Positions 54,710 through 62,465 of a DNA stretch of 64,000 nucleotides are shown here, in pieces. Made by a program: the position numbers and the translations under genes. Position 1 is the first letter of the stretch. Each line of letters starts with the position of its first letter. The stretch covers positions 66,249 through 130,248 of the forward strand of contig VXML01000024.1 of NCBI GenBank assembly GCA_009841115.1, in the 5' to 3' direction. The stretch is from Gemmatimonadota bacterium (lineage in GTDB: Bacteria; Latescibacterota; UBA2968; UBA8231). A model generated the notes under the pieces. It saw only the letters and a program-made list of their open reading frames with translations, was not told the DNA's origin and did not search any database.

Positions 54710-57022
54710 ATGTTATCGACTTTTTTGAAAGTAACAACACCTAACAAAACTATCGGCTGGACGGCCATTGTGCTAGGGCTGCTTTGCGGCCCGGTGTCAG
54801 CGCAAGCGACGACTCGCGTTGAAGTGCCCATTTTTGAGGGCGGCGCGGGACTAGACTTTTTCTTTTTTGCAGCACGCGAATACGAAAAGGTCCGTCCCGA
54901 TGTGCAAATCGATCTCTACGGCGATCCGCGCATCGCCGACAAGGTGCGGGTGCGGATTCTCGAAGGGACGTTCCCGGAAGTTAGCAACGCGGGACTCAAT
55001 TACTGGGCGCTGATCCGCAACGGCGAAATTTTGCCCCTCGACGACTTTCTGGACGGGCCGAGTTGGGACGGGGACCAGACTTGGCGCGAATCCTTCCTGC
55101 CCGGTAGCCTCGACCGCTATGAGTACGAGGGCAAGATCTACGGCATTCCCTTCCTCTACTCGGTTTACGCCGTCTGGTACAACAAGAACATGTTCGAAGA
55201 GCACGGCTGGGTACCGCCGCGCACTTGGGATGAGTTTTTCGCCCTCTGTGAGCAAATCCGCGCCGCAGGGGTCTGGCCGCTGGCCTTTCAGGGGCGCTAT
55301 CCAGGCTATATCGGCGGCGTGACCGACAACGCCTATTATCACCTCGCTGGCCGCGAGCGGTTCTACGAGCAGAAGGATCTAGTGCCGGGCAGTTTTGCCA
55401 ATCCCGAATTCGTGACGGCGCTCGAGCTTATTCAGCGCACGGCGCGGGAGTACTTCCAGCCCGGTGCGCTCGGCATGAGCCACACCGAGGCGCAGCTCGA
55501 GTTTTTCTTGGGCCATACGGCGATGGTCTTTTGCGGCTCTTGGCTCAAGAGCGAGATGATGGGCAAAATCCCCGATGGCTTTCGCTTGGGGGCATTTAAT
55601 TTGCCCGTAGTCGAAGGCGGGGTTGGCGAACCCGGTGCCATATATACTGGTGCCGGGTATTACTTTGTCTTCAAAAACAGCGCCCACCCCGAGTTAGGCG
55701 CGGATTTCTTGCGCTTTATGACCTCGCAGGAGATGGCCGGTACCTTTGCCGAGATGCGCGATGTTTTGGTGGCCGTCGATGGGGCGATGGAGGGGCGGAC
55801 CAGCGAAGATTTGCAGGACTTAGTGGCGCTGGCACAGCAGGCGACGACGACCTATGGCACGGCCCCGGGCGAGGGTTTCCCGGAGATGGACCAGTTCCTC
55901 AACGATGTGCGCTTCAAGATCGTCAATGGGCAGATGACGCCCGAGGCAGGGGCTAAAGAGTTGGAGTCGGCGGCTGAAGCGGTGCGCAACCGCAGCCAGC
56001 AACCGGATCAGATCATCATCCGCCACCTGTGGAAGCCCGCGCTGCTGTTGGGCCTGTTGGCGCTGGCGATGGGCTATTGGTTGTACACGACGGCGCGGCA
56101 GTGGCGCGAAAGACAGACGGGCCAAGCTCCTCGACCTACTAGCACTGTGCGTCTGCCTTGGAAGGGGGTGGTGTTCTTCGTCGGTCCGGCCGCGGCGTTC
56201 TACACGCTCTTCGTGGTGGTGCCTAGCATCAAGTCCTTTGTCTGGAGCGCGATGCGCTGGGATGGACTGACCGAGATGGCCTTCGTCGGGTTGTTGCACT
56301 TCCAGCGGCTGCTGTTCGAGAGCGACGAGTTCTGGATTGCGCTGTCGAACAATCTCTTCATCATGTTCGTCATCCCACTCTGCGTGTTGCCGCTGGCGCT
56401 TTTTTTGGCGGTGTGCATCAGTCGCGAGGTCATTGGAGCCAAGCTCTTCCGCATCGTCTTCTTCTTTCCCAACATTCTCGGCGGGGTCGCGGCGACGCTG
56501 CTGTGGATGCACTTGTACAATCCACAGGGCGGGCCGATCAATACGGTGTTAGTCGCGTTGGGATTGGAGGGGTTTGAGGGGTTTGCGTGGCTGGCGCAGG
56601 ACAACCTTTACTGGGCGCTGATTCCCATGTCGATTTGGGGTGCGGCTGGGTTCAATATGGTGCTGTTTTTGGCGGCCATGGAGAGCATTCCGCAGAGCAT
56701 GTACGAGGCGGCTGACATCGACGGGGCCTCGGCTTGGCGGCAGTTTTGGTCGATTACGGTGCCGCTGATTTGGGAGGTTTTGTCGATAGCGATTGTGTTT
56801 ATGATCATCGGCGGGATGAAGGCGTTTGAGGTGATTTGGCTGCTGACCAATCAGCGGCCGACGACCGACAACCACGTGATTGGCACGCGGATGGTGCAGG
56901 CCATGTTTACTGAGTTCAAGGTGGGGGAGGCTACGGCGATTGCCGTGCTGCTCTTTTTGATCGTCTTCTTTGGCACTACCGCGACCTTGCGCGCAATGAA
57001 GCGCGAAGCTGTGGAGTTTTGA
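54710..57022 (+). CDS. Fusion of a sugar-binding protein with an ABC permease (MalE-like to MalF-like)
   Basis: This 770-residue protein is two components in one chain. Residues about 1-33 form a signal peptide or anchor (IVLGLLCGPVSAQA). Residues 35-430 are a family-1 solute-binding protein (YGIPFLYSVYAVWYNKNMF, PPRTWDEFF, GYYFVFKNSAHPELGADFL, and a C-terminal helical tail EAGAKELESAAEAV). A single helix follows at 442-460 (ALLLGLLALAMGYWLY). Residues 485-765 are a MalF/UgpA-type permease with helices and the EAA loop YEAADIDGASAWRQFW. The partner permease starts just after the stop. The binding domain would be fixed to the transporter rather than free. The frame is continuous with no internal stop or frameshift. 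Confidence 0.9.
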   Translation: MLSTFLKVTTPNKTIGWTAIVLGLLCGPVSAQATTRVEVPIFEGGAGLDFFFFAAREYEKVRPDVQIDLYGDPRIADKVRVRILEGTFPEVSNAGLNYWALIRNGEILPLDDFLDGPSWDGDQTWRESFLPGSLDRYEYEGKIYGIPFLYSVYAVWYNKNMFEEHGWVPPRTWDEFFALCEQIRAAGVWPLAFQGRYPGYIGGVTDNAYYHLAGRERFYEQKDLVPGSFANPEFVTALELIQRTAREYFQPGALGMSHTEAQLEFFLGHTAMVFCGSWLKSEMMGKIPDGFRLGAFNLPVVEGGVGEPGAIYTGAGYYFVFKNSAHPELGADFLRFMTSQEMAGTFAEMRDVLVAVDGAMEGRTSEDLQDLVALAQQATTTYGTAPGEGFPEMDQFLNDVRFKIVNGQMTPEAGAKELESAAEAVRNRSQQPDQIIIRHLWKPALLLGLLALAMGYWLYTTARQWRERQTGQAPRPTSTVRLPWKGVVFFVGPAAAFYTLFVVVPSIKSFVWSAMRWDGLTEMAFVGLLHFQRLLFESDEFWIALSNNLFIMFVIPLCVLPLALFLAVCISREVIGAKLFRIVFFFPNILGGVAATLLWMHLYNPQGGPINTVLVALGLEGFEGFAWLAQDNLYWALIPMSIWGAAGFNMVLFLAAMESIPQSMYEAADIDGASAWRQFWSITVPLIWEVLSIAIVFMIIGGMKAFEVIWLLTNQRPTTDNHVIGTRMVQAMFTEFKVGEATAIAVLLFLIVFFGTTATLRAMKREAVEF

Positions 57023-57024
57023 GC

Positions 57025-57882
57025 ATGGCGGAACAAGAAAAATTTTCTTTTGCCAAACCTTTTGTCTATTTGGTGCTATGCGGCTATCTGACGGTTGTGG
57101 TCTATCCGATGCTGTGGCTGTTGTACACTTCGCTGAAGACGGACCGCGAGATTTTTCTCAATCCTTTCAGCCTGCCCGAGTTCGACGCCTTGCAGTGGAT
57201 CAACTTTGCCAACGCTTGGACTAAGGGGCACTTCGGCGATTACTTCTTCAACAGCGTCTTTTTGACCATTTCGACGGTGGCGGTTTCCATGTTGCTGGCG
57301 GCAATGGCGGCCTATGCGCTGGCGCGCTTTCGCTTCTTTGGGGTGAGGCCGATGTTTTTCTACTTCTTGGCCGGGTTGATGATCCCGTTGCAATTGTCTA
57401 TTGTGCCGCTCTTTTTTCAAATGAAGGACTTTGGATTGCTCAATTCGCGGTTGGGTATCCTGATAGTCTATGTGGCCTTTGGGATGCCGTTTGCCATCTT
57501 TATTCTCACGGGGTTTTTCAAGTCTTTGCCTTCTGGGTTACACGAGTCGGCGCTGATCGATGGGGCGGGGGAGTTTCGGGCGTTTTGGTCGATTATGTTG
57601 CCGTTGGCGCGGCCGGGGCTTATTACGGTGGGCATCTTCGCCTTTTTGGGGACTTGGAACGAGTTTTTCATGGCCTTTATGTTCCTGTCTGGGGAGGGGT
57701 CGCAGGCGTTGCGCACTCTGCCGTTGGGGCTGGCTAATATCACTATTGTCAGTCAGTATCGCAGCGATTGGGGGATGGCTTTTGCGGGGTTGGTGCTGAT
57801 TATGGCTCCGACGATGTTGGTGTATGCGTTTTTGCAGCAATATCTGACGAAGGGGATTACTGTGGGGGCGCTTAAGGGGTAG
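57025..57882 (+). CDS. Carbohydrate ABC transporter permease (MalG/UgpE type)
   Basis: The ATG at 57025, about nine bases after GGAG, is the better start. The 285-residue protein has six helices, a FNSVFLTISTVAVSMLLA helix and the EAA loop HESALIDGAGEFRAFWSIM. It pairs with the permease half of the preceding fusion. An ATPase is missing here too. Confidence 0.9.
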   Translation: MAEQEKFSFAKPFVYLVLCGYLTVVVYPMLWLLYTSLKTDREIFLNPFSLPEFDALQWINFANAWTKGHFGDYFFNSVFLTISTVAVSMLLAAMAAYALARFRFFGVRPMFFYFLAGLMIPLQLSIVPLFFQMKDFGLLNSRLGILIVYVAFGMPFAIFILTGFFKSLPSGLHESALIDGAGEFRAFWSIMLPLARPGLITVGIFAFLGTWNEFFMAFMFLSGEGSQALRTLPLGLANITIVSQYRSDWGMAFAGLVLIMAPTMLVYAFLQQYLTKGITVGALKG

Positions 57883-57924
57883 GGAGGGGCCGTGACGATT
57901 GGTAAGCAAAAGTGAGGAAGTAAT

Positions 57925-59025
57925 ATGCCAAGATTGAAGAATATCAAGATCAGGGGATTTCGGTCTATCAAAGAAATGACGCTGGAACTCCAGCCGCTCA
58001 ATGTTTTGATCGGTGCCAATGGGGCTGGTAAGAGCAATCTCATTGCCTTCTTCAAGTTAGTAAATGAATTAATGGGCGGACGGCTTCAGCAACATATTGG
58101 AGCGACCGGGAGGGCCACAGCCAATTTGCATTTTGGCCCGAGGATAACTCCTCAGTTGGAAGCGGAGATGGCGTTCGAGGTAGAGAATGGAACAGACACC
58201 TATAGCATGCGACTGTTCCACGCTGCCGGTGATTCGCTGATTTTCGCCGAAGAGACGCTGTCGTTTCATCAAACAGGCTTTCCGAGACCAAAGATCGTAC
58301 CGCTGGGAAGGGGCCATCAGGAAACGCGGATTGGAGATGAGGCAGAAAAGGATGACCCGGTGGCAAAAATGCTCCGGTATCTGCTGAATCGCTGTCGCGT
58401 CTATCACTTCCACGACACATCGCCGACTTCGAGAGTCCGGCAGTATTGCTACATCGGCGACAACCGCTGGCTCATGCCTGATGCAGCGAATCTGGCGGCG
58501 TTACTGTATGCACTCAAGTCCTCCAAAGAAACGGCTTATCGCCGAATTGTGGGGACCATTCGGCAGGTGGCACCGTTCTTTGAAGATTTTGATCTGGAGC
58601 CGACCGATTCTAAAGACATCACTCTCAACTGGCGGCATCGCAAGTCAGATCTCGTGTTTGGCCCCCACCAACTCTCGGACGGTACGCTGCGGGCCATCTG
58701 TCTGATTTCGCTGTTGTTGCAGCCCAAAGAAGACCTCCCAATACTCATAGTGGTGGACGAACCGGAAATCGGCTTGCACCCTTACGCGCTCAATGTGATT
58801 GCCTCGCTACTTCGCGCCGCAAGTCACCATACGCAGGTTCTCGTCAGCACCCAGTCCAGCGCGTTTCTCGACAGCTTTGAGTCTGAGGATATCGTAGTTG
58901 TCGAGCGGAATGGTGAAGCCACGGAGTTCTCCAGACCAGATGCCGAAGAGCTCGAAACATGGCTGGAGGAGTACTCGCTTGGGGAAATCTGGGAGAAGAA
59001 CGTCATCGGCGGAGGGCCGCACTGA
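57925..59025 (+). CDS. AAA-family ATPase (RecF/SMC-like), first gene of an ATPase + DUF4276 pair
   Basis: This 366-residue protein begins after GAGGAAG and shows Walker A GANGAGKSNL, a signature-like LSDGTLRAICL and Walker B PILIVVDEPEIGLHP. The last part, VLVSTQSSAFLDSF, is the ABC-like H-loop region. It belongs to AAA_21-type ATPases. These are often paired with nucleases or TOPRIM proteins in defence loci such as PARIS-type and OLD-type systems. The stop overlaps the next start by one base. A role in sensing foreign DNA or phage factors is inferred from the pairing. Confidence 0.88.
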   Translation: MPRLKNIKIRGFRSIKEMTLELQPLNVLIGANGAGKSNLIAFFKLVNELMGGRLQQHIGATGRATANLHFGPRITPQLEAEMAFEVENGTDTYSMRLFHAAGDSLIFAEETLSFHQTGFPRPKIVPLGRGHQETRIGDEAEKDDPVAKMLRYLLNRCRVYHFHDTSPTSRVRQYCYIGDNRWLMPDAANLAALLYALKSSKETAYRRIVGTIRQVAPFFEDFDLEPTDSKDITLNWRHRKSDLVFGPHQLSDGTLRAICLISLLLQPKEDLPILIVVDEPEIGLHPYALNVIASLLRAASHHTQVLVSTQSSAFLDSFESEDIVVVERNGEATEFSRPDAEELETWLEEYSLGEIWEKNVIGGGPH

Positions 59026-59714
59026 TGGTGCGACTCCATCTCTTCGCCGAAGGTGACACAGAGCAGACATTTGCCGATACGGTCTTGAAGCCTCATCTAG
59101 CGAATCTTGGCGTCTATATGCAGAAACCGACCTTGATTGCCCACGCCCGGAAGAAGGGCATAGTCCATCGAGGAGGAGGTAGAAACTTCAGGGCGATGCA
59201 GAATGACATTGATCGCCGCCGCAAACAGGAATCGGGGAATGACGTGTTTTTTACCACGATGATTGACCTTTATGCCTTGCCTACGAAATTTCCCGGCGTT
59301 GAAGAAGCTGAGAAATTGCGTCTTGACCCATATAAGCGGGTGGAGGCTCTCGAAAAATCGTGGTTCGATGAGACCAATGATCATCGCTTCATCCCGTTCA
59401 TTCAGTTGCATGAATTTGAAGCGTATTTGTTTTCTGATGTATCTCAGTTCGCTTTCTTCTTTGACAATGCAGATTCCCCAATCTCCGCTTTGCAGAGCAT
59501 TGTCGATGATGTCCAGTCCCCAGAACTTGTTGACGACGGACAACACACGGCTCCATCGAAGCGGATCATCGCCGAATTTCCCGAATACTCAAAAACAACA
59601 GTAGGATCACAGATGGCCGAACGGATTGGCTTGGAGAACATCCTCTCCAAATGTCCTCACTTTAAGGCGTGGGTTGAGCGACTTGAGCAACTCGGAGCCA
59701 CCGAAAAGCCGTAA
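59025..59714 (+). CDS. DUF4276-family TOPRIM-like protein
   Basis: The track's start at 58959 lies inside the ATPase gene. The ATG at 59025 follows GGAGG and overlaps its stop (TGATG). The 229-residue protein carries the family hallmarks HLFAEGDTEQTF, TTMIDLYALP and QLHEFEAYLF. Together these form the acidic TOPRIM-like catalytic site of DUF4276. It is a probable nuclease or effector controlled by the upstream ATPase. Whether it acts on DNA, RNA or neither is not established from the sequence. Confidence 0.85.
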   Translation: MVRLHLFAEGDTEQTFADTVLKPHLANLGVYMQKPTLIAHARKKGIVHRGGGRNFRAMQNDIDRRRKQESGNDVFFTTMIDLYALPTKFPGVEEAEKLRLDPYKRVEALEKSWFDETNDHRFIPFIQLHEFEAYLFSDVSQFAFFFDNADSPISALQSIVDDVQSPELVDDGQHTAPSKRIIAEFPEYSKTTVGSQMAERIGLENILSKCPHFKAWVERLEQLGATEKP

Positions 59715-59720
59715 TTCATA

Positions 59721-59843
59721 ATGACCAAAACGGCGACCCGGCTGACGACAGCGGTTGAAGCCTACTTCGCCGACCTGCAACGAGTCTAGGGTCCGGCGGC
59801 GTGACTGGCGAGCCATGGGCCACTGGCCAACCCAACTATTCTT
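59721..59843 (+). pseudogene. Remnant of a DNA methyltransferase/restriction gene 5' end
   Basis: After the ATPase pair an ATG at 59721 opens MTKTATRLTTAVEAYFADLQRV, then meets a TAG. The frame continues with a second stop and degenerate residues. The opening resembles the N-terminus of N6-adenine methyltransferases of type IIG restriction-modification enzymes, recognised from memory only. No longer gene follows. Confidence 0.4.
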
Positions 59844-59923
59844 GGCTCGACGACCAGCGTAATATAACGCTTGGTTTATGGTCGTTTCGCGTCGGACAGT
59901 CTGAATTCTAGGAGAGTGTAATC

Positions 59924-60838
59924 ATGTCTGATGGAATACGGAAAAAGATCGAAGTGCATCAAAAGTGGGGTTTTGGTATGGCTCCGCCAAAGGAACATAC
60001 TGTGGTCTTGCGTCAGAACGCGGTACGACTGGTCCTGAAAGCATTGAGTGGAGAGAAGGCAACAGACTCAGACTCACTCGCTGAGGCGATCAGTGAAGTC
60101 AAAGGCCTATTCAATCGATCAAAAAGAATGGACCAGTGGGATTGGTTCGTTGTCTGGGAACAACTTGGCTTACCGGAGCATAAGCGTCTGCACCGGATTG
60201 TAAGAGATTTAGTTGTCCTCAGAAAAGCAGTCGTGAATAATGATCCAATAGACTTTGAAAATGCTCGAAAACAATTACAGAATTGGGGGGCACTTACCTC
60301 ACTCAAATACTTCTTAGGACTAGAGAAACCGCCGATAGAGAAAGATACAGGCATCCTCTATATGTTAGGTGTCCGCGAAATGAAGGGACTACTCAAGATT
60401 GGCATCACTAAGCGTGACGTTAGATATAGGGTTAATGAGATAAACAGCGCGACAGGTATAATAATCCCTTTTGGTGTCAGATATGTTTGGCGGGTGCGAA
60501 ATCCTAATAGGGTAGAGCGAGAAGTCCACAAATTACTCGCAGACTATAGGGTTCGATCTGATCGGGAGTTTTTCAATATGGAATATAATGAAGCGGTTCG
60601 GATGATCACTAAGTTCCTTGGGGAAACACAAGGTTTGTCAAGGGAGCGCGGTATCGTCAAGCGTGTGTTGATCGAGAAGGGATACGGATTTTTATCATCC
60701 GATGGTAAGGATTTCTTTTTTCATGCAAAGGAAGTTAAAGGTACCTTTTCTGAGTTCAAAGAAGGCGATACTGTTGAGTTTAAGCGATTACACACTTCGC
60801 GTGGATATGCAGCATCAGATATTCGGCGGATAATGTAA
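59924..60838 (+). CDS. GIY-YIG (T5orf172-type) nuclease fused to a cold-shock domain
   Basis: This 304-residue protein has three parts. Residues 1-140 are helical and unassigned. Residues about 144-235 match the T5orf172-type GIY-YIG domain: GILYMLGVREMKGLLKIGIT, RYRVNEINSATG, VEREVHKLLADYRV and REFFNMEYNEAV. Residues about 243-304 are a cold-shock domain: GIVKRVLIEKGYGFLSSD, DFFFHAKEVKG and EGDTVEF. The first nuclease would nick or cut nucleic acid and the last part would bind single strands. GC content is lower than in the main metabolic genes, which suggests transfer. It precedes the aldo/keto reductase remnant. Confidence 0.82.
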   Translation: MSDGIRKKIEVHQKWGFGMAPPKEHTVVLRQNAVRLVLKALSGEKATDSDSLAEAISEVKGLFNRSKRMDQWDWFVVWEQLGLPEHKRLHRIVRDLVVLRKAVVNNDPIDFENARKQLQNWGALTSLKYFLGLEKPPIEKDTGILYMLGVREMKGLLKIGITKRDVRYRVNEINSATGIIIPFGVRYVWRVRNPNRVEREVHKLLADYRVRSDREFFNMEYNEAVRMITKFLGETQGLSRERGIVKRVLIEKGYGFLSSDGKDFFFHAKEVKGTFSEFKEGDTVEFKRLHTSRGYAASDIRRIM

Positions 60839-60855
60839 CTAAGCGACCTAATATG

Positions 60856-61033
60856 ATTGATGTGGCGGAAGATGTGGATGAGTCGGTCGCGCGTCGCTTG
60901 CGTCAGCGGCGGGCGGGCGAAAGACGCGAGGTTGGCGTCGAGGTGGTCGGCGTTGCCCGTGCCGGAGAGGACGACGTGGACGCCAGACTCGTCGCGGCAA
61001 AAGCGATAGGCGGCATCGGGTAGCGATGGAGCC
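60856..61033 (-). pseudogene. Remnant of an aldo/keto reductase 3' end
   Basis: These 178 bases match 63625-63802 with about 14 scattered mismatches and no gaps. On the minus strand they read LPDAAYRFCRDESGVHVVLSG and further, nearly the same protein as the gene at the right edge. Left of the repeat the frame runs into unrelated sequence with no native stop. It therefore marks the left border of a segment bounded by two copies of this gene's end. Confidence 0.85.
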
Positions 61034-61065
61034 AGCGGAACCTGAATCATTGAAAGGAGTGAGCT

Positions 61066-62025
61066 ATGACAAGTTATAAAGGTTATGAGGAAGATGTGCG
61101 CCAGACGCTGTGGTCTTGGGCTGACCGACACTATCGGGGCAAACTCGATGACGGCAAGCGAGAAGGGCGTCCGCCGGTTCTCGCGAGAGAGTTCGCATCG
61201 GAGAATGTCTTGGTTCCTCCGAAAAACGAATCGAAGGCGCGTGACATTCGCGACGCCCTTTCCCGAGGTCGGCATCGGTGGTTTCACAGCCTGAAGAGTT
61301 CCCAGTCCTTGGCGCAAAGCGTGTTCGGTGCGCTCCGCGCCTTCAACCGCCTTGATCTGCTCCAAGATGTGTACGCCGAGTGTGGGCAATCGGCCTTCTT
61401 CGCAGACCGAAATGGCTGGAAGCTCTGCTTAGAGCATGAGATGAACAACCTAAGAGAGCCGAGACCGACCAGCGTCGACGTGCTGCTGAGCGAATCGGAA
61501 AAGCGAGTCGCTATCGAATGCAAGTTCACCGAGCAAGAGTTTGGTACCTGCTCGCGCCCACGCCTGCGTCCTAGCGATGCCAATTATGCCGAACAGCATT
61601 GCAATGGGAAGTATCAGATCCAACGGTCACGCCACGAGCGTTGCGCTCTGACGGAGATCGGTATTCGTTACTGGGAACATTTGCCCCACCTGTTCGATCG
61701 GCCGTCCGACCAAGATCACGAGCCGTGTCCGTTTGGAGAAGTCTATCAACTGGCGCGCAATGCGCTGGCCTCCGCACTCACGCCACATGGAGAGCTTGAC
61801 CTGACTGGAGGACACGCACTTGTCGTTTACGATGCTCGCAACCCCAAGTTCCAGGATGGGGGCAAGGCCACAGAGCAATGGACCGAAGCGGTCTCTGTGT
61901 GTCGCATGCCGGGCCTTTTGCGCCGCCTGAGTTGGCAGCGCCTGATGGCCGCCATCTCCCGTGCGCCAGAACTGGAGTATCTCGTCAATGGCGTTAGGGA
62001 GAAATATGGTATAGAGTCGGATTGA
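61066..62025 (+). CDS. PGN_0703-family putative restriction endonuclease
   Basis: This 319-residue protein has a PD-(D/E)XK-like core: PTSVDVLLSESEKRVAIECKF, where Asp, Glu and Lys form the metal site, then TEQEFGTCSRPRLRP and later YQLARNALASAL. It has an N-terminal helical part with SLAQSVFGALRAF. These features fit the PGN_0703 group of putative restriction enzymes. A ribosome-binding site (AAGGAG) lies just before the ATG. No cognate methyltransferase is intact nearby, only the remnant at 59721. It precedes a Phd/HTH regulator. Confidence 0.75.
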   Translation: MTSYKGYEEDVRQTLWSWADRHYRGKLDDGKREGRPPVLAREFASENVLVPPKNESKARDIRDALSRGRHRWFHSLKSSQSLAQSVFGALRAFNRLDLLQDVYAECGQSAFFADRNGWKLCLEHEMNNLREPRPTSVDVLLSESEKRVAIECKFTEQEFGTCSRPRLRPSDANYAEQHCNGKYQIQRSRHERCALTEIGIRYWEHLPHLFDRPSDQDHEPCPFGEVYQLARNALASALTPHGELDLTGGHALVVYDARNPKFQDGGKATEQWTEAVSVCRMPGLLRRLSWQRLMAAISRAPELEYLVNGVREKYGIESD

Positions 62026-62063
62026 CTACCGGAAAAGATCGACCAAAGAGGACGAGTGTACCG

Positions 62064-62450
62064 ATGAACGAACAGGATGTACAGATCATTGAGAAGGACG
62101 GCGAGCCGGAATACGCTGTCGTCCCAATTGAGGAATACCGTCGCATGGTCGCCGCGCTTGAGGACGCGGCCGATTCTGCGGCTATCGAACGGGCATGGGC
62201 CGAGGACGCAGCAGGCGAGACGGTTCCGGGCGAAGTCGTAAAGGCCATTCTCGCTGGCGAATCGCCCTTGCGCGTGTGGCGGAAATACCGCGAATTCACG
62301 CTGGATGCACTGGCCGAGCAGGTAGGTGTCTCAAAAGGGTATTTGTCGCAGATTGAGAATGGACAGAAGTCCGGGACACTCGGCCTATTCCGCCGACTCG
62401 CGGGCGTGCTCAATGTGGCACTGGACGAGTTAGCACACCCAACGAGCTAA
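62064..62450 (+). CDS. Phd-like and XRE-type HTH regulator (antitoxin-like)
   Basis: The start at 62064 (MNEQDVQIIEKDGEPEYAVV) is better than the track's TTG at 62022. The 128-residue protein begins with a Phd/YefM-like strand-helix part (PEYAVVPIEEYRRMVAAL). It then has an XRE helix-turn-helix (LDALAEQVGVSKGYLSQIENG) and ends VALDEL. It would bind DNA as a dimer, and may repress the restriction gene just before it in the manner of a control protein, or pair with a toxin. No downstream toxin gene on this strand is present; the next gene is convergent. Confidence 0.8.
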   Translation: MNEQDVQIIEKDGEPEYAVVPIEEYRRMVAALEDAADSAAIERAWAEDAAGETVPGEVVKAILAGESPLRVWRKYREFTLDALAEQVGVSKGYLSQIENGQKSGTLGLFRRLAGVLNVALDELAHPTS

Positions 62451-62465
62451 TGGAATCAACCATTT

